A stretch of DNA of 64,000 bases from Podarcis raffonei (GCF_027172205.1 NC_070604.1:75739023-75803022), one strand, 5' to 3'; positions 48,801 through 59,850 are shown, counted from the first letter of the stretch. A program made the numbers and translations. The notes: generated by a model not told the origin, from the letters alone.

Positions 48801-51800
48801 AAAGGGTTAACTATTCCCAACAGCCTTGGTCTCCCCAAAATCTGAACCCACCCATGCCTACTTGAAAAGTTATTTCAAAAGCAAACAAGGGAGATCCAGT
48901 CACAGATGCATTATGCCCATTTTTGTTCCAAACATGGTTGATCCACAGGAAGGAGTAGTTTCATGTTGGAAACCGCTCATCCGCATGTGTAGGTTTCATC
49001 AGAATCCAGGGCAGTGCATAGTAGTTGATACCTTTATTTTCTTATATATTTTTGTATATAAAGCATCCTAGGTTGGATCCAGACTTGCTCCCTCTGACAG
49101 GAAAGGCTCCTGTATCCATGGAGAGAACTGGGATCTAGCAAAGGCTTCTCACTGGAGGAAGAGGAGCCGTTTTCATTGATTCTTGACACTGCCTTCCATG
49201 CTTTTCAGGGGTACAGGGGTCTGCAGGCGAAAGGAGGAATCAACAAAGGTCACTTCTCACCCCTCATTTCCTCCAGCAAAAGGAGAACTCCAGTGAGCAC
49301 AAGTCTGGATCCAACTTCATCCAATACCTTAACATTGTTAAGTACAGTACAGTTAGCTTCAGTGGAATTGATTGCAGTACTATCTACAGAAAATAATTCA
49401 AAATATATTTACATTTTAACCATGAATTTTAATTTATTTTCAAACCAGGAACACTCATTCCTAAAGCCACTTATGAGCTGTGCAGATTGCTATTGTTCCC
49501 AGTTTCATCCAATAGCCCAACTTAAGAAGCAGGTATATTGCCTTTATCATCATCTTTGTCGTTCAGTAGTGAGTTTATCTCTCTTGAGCTTTTAAATAGA
49601 CTGAAAAATAGCCATTGGTCACATCCACGCCATACAATTAAAGCACATTGCTTCCCCCAGTCCTGGGGACTGGAGCTCTGTGATGGGTAAAGTACAGTTC
49701 CAGACTTTGGGGGGGAAGATGCACTTTCAACCGTCCTGTCAAAGTTAGTAGGAGACTCAAACGTGCATACAGAAGAGGTTTGTGTGCTAAATCACTGTTT
49801 GACAACACCAAAAGAGCCCAGTTGAAAGTTAGAGGCTGTCAGAGAAGTTTAATCAGGAATGGATTCATAGCACATGTGACTTCAGGTTAGTAAGGTCTGC
49901 TAAAAAGTCAATGACAAATAAAAGCGTTGGGCTGAATCCTAAGAACCAAAGCTCTCAGAATGAGGCCTTCTGATCTCTTCATACTGTATGCCTCAACATT
50001 ACCTAAAAAGCCAGTTCTGAAGATCAGGGGACCTTTTGTGGACATGTGGGATATGGGGGGGGGCAGGAGCAATGAAAAATGTAGCCTTCCCTTTGGGCTA
50101 ATAGGCCTGCAAATTTCATCTACTTCTGTCGGAAGGGAGGGGAATTGTTTATTGATCTCTTTTTCACTTTCTAGGTACTGAAGTGCATAAAAAGCATTCA
50201 TTCATGGTCTGTTCTTCCTATAATGCCCGAAGAGCAAGTTCAAGAAATTGGAGGGTAATGCCTGTTTCTCCTGTTCCTATTTGTGGTTAGAGGTGTATGT
50301 GGGGTGTCAGATGAGAAATTTCTCAGTCTACGCTTTCTTGCAAACCCTTCTTCCTATTTACATAATTCTAGACTGCTGTACGAGACGCGGGTGGCGCTGT
50401 AGGTTAAACCACAGAGCCTAGGACTTGCCGATCAGAAGGTTGGCGGTTCGAAGCCCCGCAATGGGGTGAGCTCCCATTGCTCAGTCCCTGCTCCTGCCAA
50501 CCTAGCAGTTCGAAAGCACGTCAAAGTGCAAGTAGATAAATAGGTACCGCTCCGGCGGGAAGATAAATGGCATTTCCATGTGCTGCTGTGGTTCGCCAGA
50601 AGCAGCTTAGTCATGCTGGCCACATGACCCGGAAGCTGTACGCCGGCTCCCTTGGCCAGTAAAGCGAGATGAGCGCCGCAACCCCAGAGTCGGTCACGAC
50701 TGGACCTAATGGTCAGGGGTCCCTTTACCTTTACCTTTAGACTGCTGTACAAGAATTAAAATGTGGAGGTAACTGATGAGCAAGACATTTGGTTAGTTTG
50801 AATATGTGTATGTGTTTAGGTTGTGTGTCCTATCTTATCTTGAGAGCTCATGGCAGGTCACTGTGAAAGCAAGTGATTGTATCAACAGACAATGCATCCA
50901 AACATTTAGAACCTTTGGGGCTCCCAACCTGTCATGCTGAAAGAGACCCCCGTCTGGGAAATGTTGAGTGAGTTAAAGCAGCAAGACTGTGTAACCTTTT
51001 TTAAAAACAAAACAAAAAATCAGGCCACCACCTCAGTCAGCATCACAGTCTAGGATTTCATCATCTTAGAATTGGGGAGATAACCAAGGATAACACACCC
51101 AAGAATATATTGGTTGATTTGAGGTCACGCAAAAATAGAATTACTATTTATTCGATAGCTCTTTTTGTTCTAAGTAATATATATTTGAAGAGCTCTCAAA
51201 TAAGATTCTGAGAGTGGTCATTAATATCTTGGTTTTCTTTTGTTTTTAAGGTCAGGAAAAGATACTGATGATGTTCCTTGTATGTTTGCGACTACCGATA
51301 TTTTATCTCAACTACAACCCTACTTGTCTCACAGTATCAGATTTCTAGGTGATCCTGTGGAGGAGGTTATAACTGAGAAGTAAGTTCTGTAACACCTTCA
51401 CTGCTTTTTGTCAAATCTGAAAGTACACCGTAGTCCTATGACTTACCTTTTTGGTGATGCATTTTGTCAGCTCTGGAGTTCCATGTCTATTAAATATAGG
51501 GACTGCCTCATGAGATAAGTTTGAGCCATAATGCCCATGTTCAGATGCTCTGTTCTCCAGTCCTTCAGGCACATGCTTTGTCCTTTCCTGCACATGCCTC
51601 AGATGCAGAGCTTACAAGAACTCTTCTTGGTGTGTCAGGGTTTGCCATAGCAACTGGACCAGCAAACTGGCTTTAATGATCCCTCCAAACAAAGATTGTA
51701 AACTATGGTTTGGCTACATTCATATATGACAATAAACCACAGTTTAGCATTACAAGAATAAGCCCAGCATCGTGAGCTTGCCTGCTCCCCCTTCCTTCTC

Positions 51801-53916
51801 CTCTTCCACAGCATAGCCACAAGGAGGGGATTGGAAGCTCCCATGTTCCTTTTAGATTAGCCACAGTTTAGCATGTCCTTCAAGTCCCAACATTCTATCT
51901 GATTATATAGATGGAATAGATCATGCAGGTGGAATTAGCTGGCATCGATGGCAAACAGTACCCATTTATTATAAAAGAGGCAAATGTGATTATTTCTTCA
52001 AATTTCTTTAATTTGGAAGAAACAATCGGTTTGCCTCTTTTTATAGCCCATGGATGTAGTTTGCACTAGAATTAGCTTGCATTTATGGCAATCAGGCTGA
52101 ACAATCAGGCAGCTAAAAGAGCACTGAAGAAATGGTATATTTTTTGATTTAGGTTATTGGCTGATCTTTGCAGCAAGCATGTTCATGTCCTCTTCTGCCC
52201 ACGATCTGTCCTGGAGATTGTCGTGGTGCTTCGTCAGATAAGCAACCAGTGCCACCAAGTGTCATGTCAAGTCATTTCCACTTGTGAGACCAGGTACAAG
52301 CAGTGGACAAACAAATCTCTGAGATCACGCCAGAGGCACAACTATCTGCGCATGAGAAGGAGGTGGGTTTTTTCCTTCACTTTTGAAGGAATGGGAGTGA
52401 ACATGTAATTGAAAATGTTTTGAAAATAAACAATTTGTTAAACAGATCTCAAGTATTACAAGAGAGAGAGAAATAGACAGAATGAGTGCGTATAATATTC
52501 TAGATCTGTATTCATATACACATGTGCATATATATATATCACAAAGACTACATCCAGACTTGCTTAATCCTGCTGAAAATGAAAGTAGGACTTGATTTTG
52601 ATGGGGCCTAAATGCAACTGATGTAGTCTAGAATCTTATACAATACATGTAAAACAGAGATAAGCTAATAAATGAAGCTTGTGTTCTGCGAGAATTCTCT
52701 GTGTTTCTGACTGATGCTGAAAGTATCTCCAGGGTAGATAGGCAGGCACAAATGTTCAGGATAAGAGGGCAAGCTTGGTGAAAGTAGCTAAAGGGATACA
52801 AGGAGGCAGAGATCTGAGGGGAGAGAAAGAGAGATTGTCAGTTAGCAAACAGCAGAAAATCTCTCCTGGCTGAGTGCCTTGATCCAGGTGTTGCAGACTA
52901 ACATAACCTTCACTTAATCCATTTAACCTATTTGACATTAACATCCAGCACCACATAAAAAGTATAACTTATATGCTTGTGACTGCTTGTCATTTTTTAC
53001 TTTATGCTCTTAAAATTTGTACGCTGCTTGGAGACTCCTCATGGGGCAATGAATTAAAAACAGCAAGAAGAGCAGTATAGCAGTATGTTTTCTTGTTGGC
53101 TAGATTGTTCCTAAGGCTTTTGTTTTCAAATATTTCTTCTTCTTCTAGTATTAAATTTCTATCTCCAGTCTTGCAACTAATTTTAATCTTGATTACGCTG
53201 GAACTAATCCATGTCCATACTGCTGGTGAACAGAATGCTCCTGGATATCAACATTACCTAAAGTGAGTACATTCTAGCTTTAGTCAAGTAATAGACAAAG
53301 CTCCTTTGAACCACTGATTATTATCTGACTGTTTCCAACTAGTGATTTGTAATCCTTGACATTCCTTAATCAGCTGCAATATGAGGAATGAGCTGGCAGC
53401 ACTCTCCACTACACCTCTCAGCATTCTGGTGCAGGAAGAAGGTGGTACCACCAATATCTCAGCACTGCACCTCTTAGTTGTTGTTCAGGCTTCCAAAAGG
53501 ACCTGGAATAAAGATGTTGTTTTAAATGTGTGACTGCATTTAACATGACTGGGTGTTTCCTCCCCGCCTTTACAAATTGCAGCCACTGGAAGGGGGCAGT
53601 GTGGTTCAGAATTGTCTTTCTGCAACTGCAAAAGCGATGCAATGATGGCTTTTCCAGGGAAAGCATCTGTTTGGCAACATATTTTAATGTCTGATGGTTT
53701 TTGGAAAAGGCTTTCTTTTTTGGTGTCACAATTGTATTTCCTCTTCCACACAGGTTTCTAAAGGTGATCTTGAAGTACACTGAGAATCTGGTGACTTACA
53801 CAAGCCCGGAAAAAAATAAATGGGAAGAAGCGACAGAGCTTACGCAGAACGCTTTGCTAAAAATCAGAACTGTCTTAGGGAAGCAGCAGTTGCTTGTGCA
53901 GTTGGCTAATTCCTAA
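34952..53916 (+). CDS. ERMARD: ERMARD (ER membrane-associated RNA degradation protein), complete coding sequence
   Basis: Eighteen coding exons: 34952-34957, 36369-36537, 37541-37680, 38395-38496, 41315-41404, 42132-42229, 42614-42750, 43568-43682, 45216-45318, 46139-46168, 46791-46859, 47671-47841, 49449-49532, 50175-50254, 51251-51379, 52153-52362, 53149-53262, 53754-53916. They total 2010 bases, 669 codons plus stop (human 678), all phases joining and all introns GT-AG. The first exon encodes only Met-Glu; exon 10 is a 30-base microexon. Recognisable blocks are [63 protein letters not shown] and, near the C-terminus, the membrane segment [16 protein letters not shown] (about residues 580-595), then [19 protein letters not shown]. 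The family is ER-membrane associated; human variants are linked to periventricular nodular heterotopia; the biochemical role is inferred from the name only. Exon 13-15 residues diverge most from human. The exon-9 donor is duplicated (see L1 at 45325). Confidence 0.97.
35322..35570 (-). mobile_element. Truncated Sauria-type SINE, antisense, ERMARD intron 1
   Basis: Body sequence from 'ggtccagtcg' through 'cagtacctatttatctactt' to 'gaccgagcaacgggag'; the tRNA-like head is missing at its high-coordinate end, so the copy is 5'-truncated. Confidence 0.8.
35813..36049. mobile_element. mariner-type MITE in ERMARD intron 1
   Basis: Inverted ends cagtcaaacctcag (35813) and ctgaggtttgacag (ending 36049), flanked by TA (35811-35812, 36050-36051). 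Length 237 bases, with internal repeats of 'ggcttccgaaa'. It has the same architecture as the element at 15385 but different ends. Confidence 0.8.
36787..37441 (-). mobile_element. L2/CR1-like LINE, 5'-truncated, antisense in ERMARD intron 2
   Basis: The minus strand encodes a reverse-transcriptase C-terminal region (37369-36962) with [36 protein letters not shown] and [20 protein letters not shown], ending at a stop at about 36962. The 3' UTR is followed by an AAT tract (36790-36832) acting as the tail. The frame is open over 135 codons, so the insertion is moderately young. Its 5' limit is approximate. Confidence 0.8.
37812..37947. mobile_element. Palindromic hAT-like MITE, copy A
   Basis: Nearly perfect inverted halves: caggctccctcaaccttggc at 37812 and its complement ending at 37947. 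8-base flanks ctttggtg and ctgtagtg agree at six of eight positions, consistent with an old hAT duplication. It is the reverse-complement orientation of the copy at 48151. Confidence 0.7.
39280..39545 (+). mobile_element. LTR-like fossil fragment in ERMARD intron 4
   Basis: Starts TGTTAGAATT and ends ..GTTACA, with 'gtttatatgtaaataaagta' near the 3' part supplying a polyadenylation signal, the layout of a retroelement LTR. The family was not determined; it is a broken remnant, and the downstream text to about 39840 may belong to the same element's leader. Confidence 0.4.
39967..40113. repeat. Inverted-arm retroelement end with hammerhead-like core (possible Penelope-like element)
   Basis: Two arms face each other: 'atagtccagtagcacctta..' at 39967 and its complement ending at 40113. 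On the minus strand the left arm shows CTGAAGA (40042-40036), the palindromic stem gtgtgcatgcacac (40034-40021) and GAAA (40020-40017). The right arm has the same layout on the plus strand with GAAA changed to AAAA. The same unit is nested in the hAT element at 4909. Confidence 0.5.
41062..41176 (-). repeat. tRNA-headed SINE body fragment, antisense
   Basis: 'ttggtccatctagttcagta' , 'ttgtctgtgttgactggc' and 'gatgccagggactga' match the body of the family at 44028-44222; the tRNA-like head is missing. Confidence 0.55.
43757..43884. mobile_element. Short hAT MITE with perfect 8-base duplication
   Basis: Ends cagggcttttttctgggg and gaaaaaaagcactg are inverted. gatttatt flanks it exactly at 43749-43756 and 43885-43892. 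128 bases, in ERMARD intron 8. Confidence 0.85.
44028..44222 (-). mobile_element. tRNA-derived SINE, antisense
   Basis: 'tactgagtcagaagattggg', 'ccatctagctttctaatgtc' and, at the high end, the complement of a tRNA-like head (gaacctcctacctgcgaagc..ctataccactgagct). The same family occurs in sense at 59726-59850. Confidence 0.65.
44396..44843 (+). mobile_element. hAT-type non-autonomous DNA transposon, copy 2 (uninterrupted)
   Basis: Inverted ends cagagctggattta (44396) and taaatccggcactg (ending 44843), with a perfect 8-base duplication cccaggct at 44388-44395 and 44844-44851. 448 bases, sister of the 4621 element, without the two nested insertions; no transposase. Confidence 0.9.
45325..45600 (-). 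mobile_element. L1 3' fragment, antisense, inserted at the ERMARD exon-9 splice donor
   Basis: On the minus strand a non-coding 3' UTR ends in an A-rich tail (T/C-rich 45325-45360 on plus). It is flanked by 16-base copies gacggctgaggtaatt (45309-45324) and gatggctgaggtaatt (45601-45616), one mismatch: a target-site duplication. The duplicated target is the last ten bases of exon 9 plus its donor gtaatt. Confidence 0.85.
45601..45616 (+). promoter_or_regulatory. Duplicated (decoy) exon-9 end and splice donor
   Basis: Copy of ggctgag/gtaatt 292 bases downstream of the authentic donor at 45319. Use of it would add 292 bases, not a multiple of three, including antisense L1. Confidence 0.7.
45940..46057. 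repeat. MITE fragment of the 'cccagaattctttggg' family
   Basis: 'ctacagctcccagaattctt', 'gtttaaagtggtatcatagc' and the end 'gtgtgaatgtggcca' match the family at 31426 and 49616. Confidence 0.5.
46213..46592 (+). mobile_element. Sauria-type SINE, ERMARD intron 10
   Basis: tRNA-like head (ggtggcactgtggtctaaac, B box ggttcgaatcc), body with 'agtagataaataggtactgc' and the tail taccttttacctt. A perfect 13-base duplication tgacatgatacta flanks it (46200-46212, 46593-46605). Confidence 0.92.
48151..48286. mobile_element. Palindromic hAT-like MITE, copy B
   Basis: caggcttcctcaaactcggc and its complement-like end at 48286; flanks ctctaaac and ccctaaag agree at six of eight positions. Opposite orientation to copy A. 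A more diverged relative follows at about 48360-48485. Confidence 0.7.
49616..49705. repeat. MITE fragment of the 'ggtcacatccac' family
   Basis: 'tggtcacatccacgccatac' and 'attgcttcccccagtcctgg' correspond to one half of the element at 31426. Confidence 0.5.
50382..50737 (+). mobile_element. Sauria-type SINE, ERMARD intron 14
   Basis: Full-length: head 'gggtggcgctgtaggttaaa', B box ggttcgaagcc, body and a cctttacctttacc tail. Duplication tagactgctgtac at 50369-50381 and 50738-50750. Confidence 0.93.
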
Positions 53917-54224
53917 TGAATGTAATGCCTCATTAGACCTTTACACCTTTAAGTTTAATGGACATGTCTGACCAGTTTCTACACCTGTCCCGAGTTCACA
54001 TTGCCCAAAGTTAACAATCAGCAACAGTCTGCAGGAGGTGTCTTTTTCCCATTAGGATGAATAATCACATTTTGTGGACCTGTTAACCGAGCCAGAACTG
54101 GGAATCAACCTGACCCCTCCTTTTTCACAAGGTACTGTTCATTTGCTCTGCAATGTATTTTATAATAACTTGAATGTATTCTGCCAACTCAGAGGAGTGT
54201 AAGACACATTTTTAAAATTCTCTT

Positions 54225-54230
54225 AATAAA
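54225..54230 (+). terminator. Polyadenylation signal of ERMARD
   Basis: AATAAA about 310 bases after the stop codon at 53914-53916. Sequence beyond is intergenic. Confidence 0.65.
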
Positions 54231-54239
54231 CTCGCTTGA

Positions 54240-56150
54240 TTTTGTTTTTTATCTTGCCTTTGGAGTGGGTGAGTTGAGAGAAACGAAGTACCATCAGAAG
54301 GCAAACATGACATATGCTGTCCCTCTTTGCTTTCTCCACTGTTTGATTAGTATATAAAAATTGATTTTGTATTTTTAAAATTCAATATTAGTTTAATTCC
54401 TGTTGACCAAAGGAAAGGTTCACTCTTCTACAGCATCTGTTGACAGCTAGCCTTGTAAATCCTGCTTTGTCATATATCTTGCCTATTAAGGTACAGCTGC
54501 AATTAACAGGAATAAGCACAAGGTGGCAATGTTGCATAACTTAAATAACACCGCAGTTTTTCACCTTTGCATCTGATCCTGCCCAAATGGTGACAAATTC
54601 TTCTTCACATTCTATAGACCTTCCTCACAGGAATGTTTCCCACCCCCTTGCAAATTTAAAATGGAATACCACTATGTTCAATTTCTTTTGTTTTCTTGTA
54701 CTGAAATAAATCAAGTCATGTTTCTCTCTCAAACATTTTTTACTTTCCCCCGCCAGAAATTTATGTTCTACAATATTCTCTCAACTTAAACTACCTTACA
54801 AGGTCGCTTGGTGAATAAAATGGGGAGGGGGTGAAGAACTATGTTCACCACCGTGGGCAATTTAGAGGAAAGCTGAAATAGAAATAAATAAAATGTGTCA
54901 ACCTGACTTAGATGATTTGCTAATATTCACTTAATCGAGATGATCTCATTTTCTAACAAAATGCTAATCAAGCGTTTCTCAGACTTTATGAAGCAGTTTT
55001 TCTCTCTCCCTCCCCCCACTTTCTTAAAATACTAGATTCCCCCATGCCTACTCCCAAATATACAAAGCTAACGAGGGGTGCTTCCAGATGGTAGCTGTGC
55101 TTTGGTGGAATTCAATCAGATTCAGGTTGTGCAATTACAGTAGACTGGGAGGCCTTGTGTAACAAGTTTACTTTCACCCAAAGACCAGACCTTTTTCCGT
55201 TAAGGAAAGTGACATGGAGGGGAAGTGTGGGATAATGCTTTGTCACATCATATAACCTCCCAGCAAACAAACCCAGTTATACATGTCTAGCTCCTGTCCC
55301 CCTCATGGTCAGACTCGTATAGTTGGTATTCAAGTATGTTTTGCTCAGCACAGGCCTATTGAACTTAATTGACCTAACTTAGTTGTGTCCATTAATTTCA
55401 GTGGGTTTCCTCTGAAAACTCAGTTGAATATCAGCCTATGCAAATCCACAGCCATGTTGTTCTTCTACCTAGCTCCAGCACAAACCTTCTCTCCTGCTTC
55501 GTCTCTGTGATGCAGCAGCAGCCCTCATCATCCAGGGTCCTGTGGCAAAGTATTACATGCCTCCTTTCAGCAATCCCACCAGGGTTTTTTGCAACCCCAC
55601 ACTTTTTTTTTTAAGGCTCTTGAAGCCTTCACAGGTATAAAAAAACATAATTCTGAATCTTCCTCCTCAGCTTATGTCCTGTGTTCTCTAGGGCTTTGCC
55701 CTCCCCTTTCAGGTGGAGAAGCAACATGCTAGTGCCCAAGGTAGAAGATAATAAGCAAATAAACTCACTGTTTTGATATTGGTTGCTCTCCTTCATTGAG
55801 GAACCGTTTTCCTGAGGAAAAGTGTGGTGGTAAATAACAAATGTGAAGGTGACGGACGCCCACACATGAGCCCTTTTTGCCAAAGCAGCGCCAAGAATTC
55901 AAAACATTTTTCAACCACTCAGGTGTTTGAGGGAAAACCCCTCCTATAAAAAAGGGGTGTGCAGGGGAGAAACATGTCTGAAATATTCATGGTGTTGCCA
56001 GTTGACAGTATGAAGTGGCCAAGCGTTTTCTCTTCCCATTGCTTGTTTTTGAAAAAGCCCTGCAATACTCACATAGGTCCAAGGCTCCCTCCACAGCAAA
56101 AGCAAATTTAGGGCAGCACGACTGGTTCTGATGTACTAGGGTGCTGAGCC
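54240..56150. other. Intergenic, no gene recognised
   Basis: Contains a weak MIR-like 3' part (about 54790-54900) and a palindromic repeat remnant (about 55345-55440). Open frames are short and without family likeness. Confidence 0.5.
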
Positions 56151-56155
56151 TAGGG

Positions 56156-56851
56156 CAGGGGTCAGCAAACTTGTTCAGCAGGGGGCCGGTCTACTGTCCC
56201 TCAGACATTGGGGGGGGCGGACTATTTTTTTGGGGGGGGGGAAGGAACAAATTCCTATGCCCCACAAATAACCCAGAGATGCATTTTAAATAAAAGGACA
56301 CATTCTACTCATGTAAAAATTGTAAAAACATGCTGATTCTGTGGGCCATATTTTTTTATTGTTATTTTATTTATTTATTTATTTATACCCCGCCCATCTG
56401 GCTGGGTTTCCCCAGCCACTCTGGGCGGCTTCCAACAAAATATTAAAATACAATAGTGCATCAAACATTAAAAGCTTCCCTAAACAGGGCTGCCTTCAGA
56501 TATCTTCTAAAAGTCTGATAGTTGTTGTTCTCTTTGACATCTGGTGGGAGGGCGTTCCACAGGGCGGGTGCCACTACCGAGAAGGCCCTCTGTTTGGTTC
56601 CCTGTAACCTCACTTCCTGCAGTGAGGGAACCGCCAGAAGGCCTTCGGCGCTGGACCTTAGTGTCCAGGCGGAACGATGGGGGTGGAGATGCTCCTTCAG
56701 GTATACTGGACCGAGGCCATTTAGGGCTTTAAAGATTAGCACCAACACTTTGAATTGTGCCCGGAAACGTACTGGGAGCCAATGTAGGTCCTTAAATTTA
56801 GAAGGCGATTGGGCGGGATCTGGCCCCCAGGCCTTAGTTTGCCTACCCATG
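56156..56851 (+). mobile_element. hAT (Charlie-like) element with a LINE nested inside
   Basis: Begins caggggtcagcaaacttg and ends agtttgcctacccatg, inverted with some divergence. A perfect 8-base duplication gcctaggg lies at 56148-56155 and 56852-56859. The visible body ('gttcagcagggggccggtct', 'cccacaaataacccagagat') is split by the LINE at 56350-56800. Confidence 0.85.
56350..56800 (-). mobile_element. L2/CR1-like LINE 3' end nested in the hAT element
   Basis: The minus strand encodes a reverse-transcriptase C-terminal tail: LHWLPVRFRAQFKVLVLIFK, ALNGLGPVYLKEHL, AFSVVAPALWNALPPDVKEN, YLKAALFREAFNV, then a 3' UTR with 'ccgcccagagtggctgggga' and a TAAA-type tail (56355-56390 on plus). The frame is intact over this part. 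Length is only the 3' end of a LINE. Confidence 0.85.
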
Positions 56852-57329
56852 GCCTAGGGAGTCCTGAAGGGCATTGCTGCTATGATGTAGTGAACTGAGG
56901 AGAACAGAAGGTAACAGGTGGAAGAGTGCCGGACTTTGAATCCAAAATCTGCCCCAGTCCACAGCTTCCCACCACCCGCACTTCCAAGTGAGACACAGTA
57001 ACATAAGCAGCAAAGCCTCTCAAAAATTCTAGTGAAGTCTCTCTTTTTCACTTCTCATTCCATTCCCAAACCCCAAACACAACAGATAAAGCAGCAAAAA
57101 ATTGGTCCCTATTTTTGCAAGTGGATACTATTTTTAGGAAACACTCTGGCTGTATATTCAGTGCAGTTAGTCCAAAGGAAATCCCTGGTTTTGCGCTGGC
57201 TGTTCATCAGCACAGAATTGTGTTATTTAATCCTTACAGCACGGCCGGATCCTAACAGCAAGCTAATGTGGTGGTTGCACAGTGATGTGTCTAGCTTCAA
57301 GCAGCAGTATTTGTTTTGTTTTTGTTCTT

Positions 57330-57803
57330 CTTTTTTTGAAAATAATATTACTTTTCCAACAATTTAAACACTACAAAAAAGAACAATACAACACAATACA
57401 AAAACACTACATAACACTAACACATTAAACTAACAAAACAAAACAAAAACAGTTTAAAAGACATCAAACAATTTCAGTATCTTATCTTTCATTCACTTAT
57501 TTCAGCGACCTCCTCACACCTCCCTTTTTGTATTCCACTTCTTTTAATTGTTTCAGCAATTCCTTTCCATCTTCCTCTGTTTTCTATCCTATAATTATCT
57601 TAACACATTCTAACCTTATTTTTTCCTTTAATGCTCTATTAATCTATTTATACTTAATTCCTTATAACATTTCTACTAAAGCCATATAACTCCATTCCAA
57701 CATTTTTCTAACATTCATTAATTTTACAGTAATTCTGTAAATAGTCTTTGAACTTTTTCCAGTCTTCTTCCACCGACTCTTCTCCCTGGTCTTGGATTCT
57801 GCC
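57330..57803 (-). mobile_element. L1 3' fragment, antisense, with 18-base duplication
   Basis: The minus strand shows the decayed end of an L1 ORF2 (EDWKKFKDYLQNYCK followed by a stop) and a long 3' UTR ending in an A tail. Perfect duplication tgttttgtttttgttctt at 57312-57329 and 57804-57821. Confidence 0.85.
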
Positions 57804-58244
57804 TGTTTTGTTTTTGTTCTTAGCATCAGTATTTGTGTTGGACTGCCCTGGCTCGCAGCATCCATGGTTTGCAGAAAGCATGCCTATTTCTTCCTCTTAT
57901 CCTAGCAGAAAAAGGTCATTGCCTCCCACCCTTGAGCTTGGGTGGCAGATCTGCTCAATCTGCTGTACAGAAGATCAGATGAAACCAAAAGCAATAACAG
58001 ATTGATAGACCAATTCACGGTGGCGATGAATTATTTTACTGCACTTGAATCTTATGTTTCAAAGCTATTAAAAAGTAAAATGAAATGAAGACTAAGCAGG
58101 CTGTGAGAATGAATGAAAGTCTTCTTGCAGGGATAGCGTGGGACTCGGAGCCGCTCAGAGTCGTGAGCCAAAAAAAACAACCAACCCACCCCAGTGAAAG
58201 CTTTTTGAACAGTTTACACCATTAATTTTTAGGCTTCAGTTTTG

Positions 58245-58488
58245 CTTTATCTGTGCTTCTGTCTTCCCACCACCAGGCAGAGGGCTCTCAGTAGTGGCGC
58301 CTGCCCTGTGGAACGCCCTCCCAGCAGGTGTCAAGGCAATAAACAACTATTTTAGTTTTAAAAGACAACTGAAGGCGGCCCTGTTTAGGGAAGTTTTTAA
58401 TGTCTAATGCTGTATTGTTTTTAATATTCAGTTGGGTGCCGCCCAGAGTGGCTGGGGAAACCCAGCCAGATGGGTAGGGTATAAATAA

Positions 58489-58535
<47 letters not shown>
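58245..58535 (+). mobile_element. L2/CR1-like LINE 3' end with ATT tail
   Basis: Same subfamily as the nested LINE at 56350, in the opposite orientation: 'gccctgtggaacgccctccc' then 'ggcggccctgtttagggaag', 'ccgcccagagtggctgggga' and an ATT microsatellite (58488-58535). Confidence 0.85.
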
Positions 58536-58539
58536 CACC

Positions 58540-59680
58540 TGGAACAACACTTTGCTTTCAGCCAGTCACGGTGTGGGGTGTATTAAAAGATGCCACCCTC
58601 ATGTTTTAAATGAAAATGTGTTCTTCAGAGGGTGGCAAGCAAATGAGGGGGAACAATAAACGTCCTTTCGATTGTCAGCCTCTGCCTCCATGTTGGGTGT
58701 ATTATGTATGTTATTGTGATGTGGCAAATGGGTGAACCAACACTGAAGACTCAACCATTTATTTGTCTTAAATATATATATATGAATCTGACGATAAACA
58801 TCTCTGGGGAGCCAGCTGAGGGACAATTACAGAAGTGATAGCCATTAAATTGATGGCATGTCTCTGGCCTCTTGAGTCATATGTTGTAAAAGAAATACGG
58901 ATGGGGTATATTTCATGGGATGAATAATGGCTTTGGTGGGGGAATGAGTAATGATTACAATGTGCAGATGTGGCTCAGCCCCTGCCTTGTCTCCCTAGAT
59001 TTAGGATTGAGTAAGGTGCTTGTATAGTCCTCTTCCCATCGGAGGCTGATTTGAATTCAGACTAATCACTGACCCCTTGATCAGGAAAACCCTAGCTAGG
59101 AGGTTGGAGAATTGAAACTCTGAACTTTGCTATTTTATAAGATTTTTTAAAAACAAAGCCTGGACCATTAGACCTTCATTTCTAAGCTTCTCTTCTCTAA
59201 AGGGAATGAGATCAATCCATCCAGTCACCTATTTATTCATGCACCACCTTTCCAGGAGAAAATTGCACATCAGATGCATTATAGCAAATGGAACAGCACC
59301 CATAGTCAAACTGCAATACTGAACAAATACAACATTGCCATTTCAATATGCTCAAGGCAGCTGTTAGAACAGCAAAAGAAAAAAAGGGGGAGGGGAGAGG
59401 AAAGGCTGTAGATATTGTTGGAATTCTTACTCTCTAATGACACACTTTGGCTTTTATTGTGCACTTTATTGTTTTATTGATTGCAAGCTGCCTCAGGCAA
59501 ATGGGAGGAGGCAGGTTATAACTGTAAAAAGAAAATAAAACCATTGATAAAAATGTATCCATCTCTGGAATAACTTCCTGAGCTAGGCCTCTGGCGAAAC
59601 CATCAGTCATTGTGCTAATACCAGAAGGCAGACTGACATTTTTTCAGGGGCAATATTTTCCATGTGGTGGACTGAGGCCT
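58540..59680. other. Intergenic, mostly unique sequence
   Basis: No gene or repeat I can support. The AT-rich, non-repetitive part about 58660-58980 is a candidate conserved non-coding element, on appearance only. Confidence 0.35.
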
Positions 59681-59730
59681 ATTCACATGTGAGGGAATGG
59701 CTGTAATTCACATGTGAGGGAATGGCTGTG
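59681..59730. repeat. 25-base tandem duplication
   Basis: Two head-to-tail copies of a 25-base unit beginning attcacatgtgaggg (59681-59705 and 59706-59730), differing only in the last base. Confidence 0.85.
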
Positions 59731-59850
59731 GTAGGGTACCTGAGATTCCCGGTTCAATCCCCAGCACCCCCATGTAGGGCTGTGAAAGGATTTCTCCTAA
59801 AATCCTGGACAGCTGCTGCCAGGTAACCTTTTTCTGCCTAAGGGCCAGGT
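59726..59850 (+). mobile_element. tRNA-derived SINE, sense, 5' part
   Basis: tRNA-like B box 'ggttcaatccccagca' preceded by a partial head, then 'ctggacagctgctgccaggt', matching the family seen antisense at 44028-44222. Confidence 0.55.
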
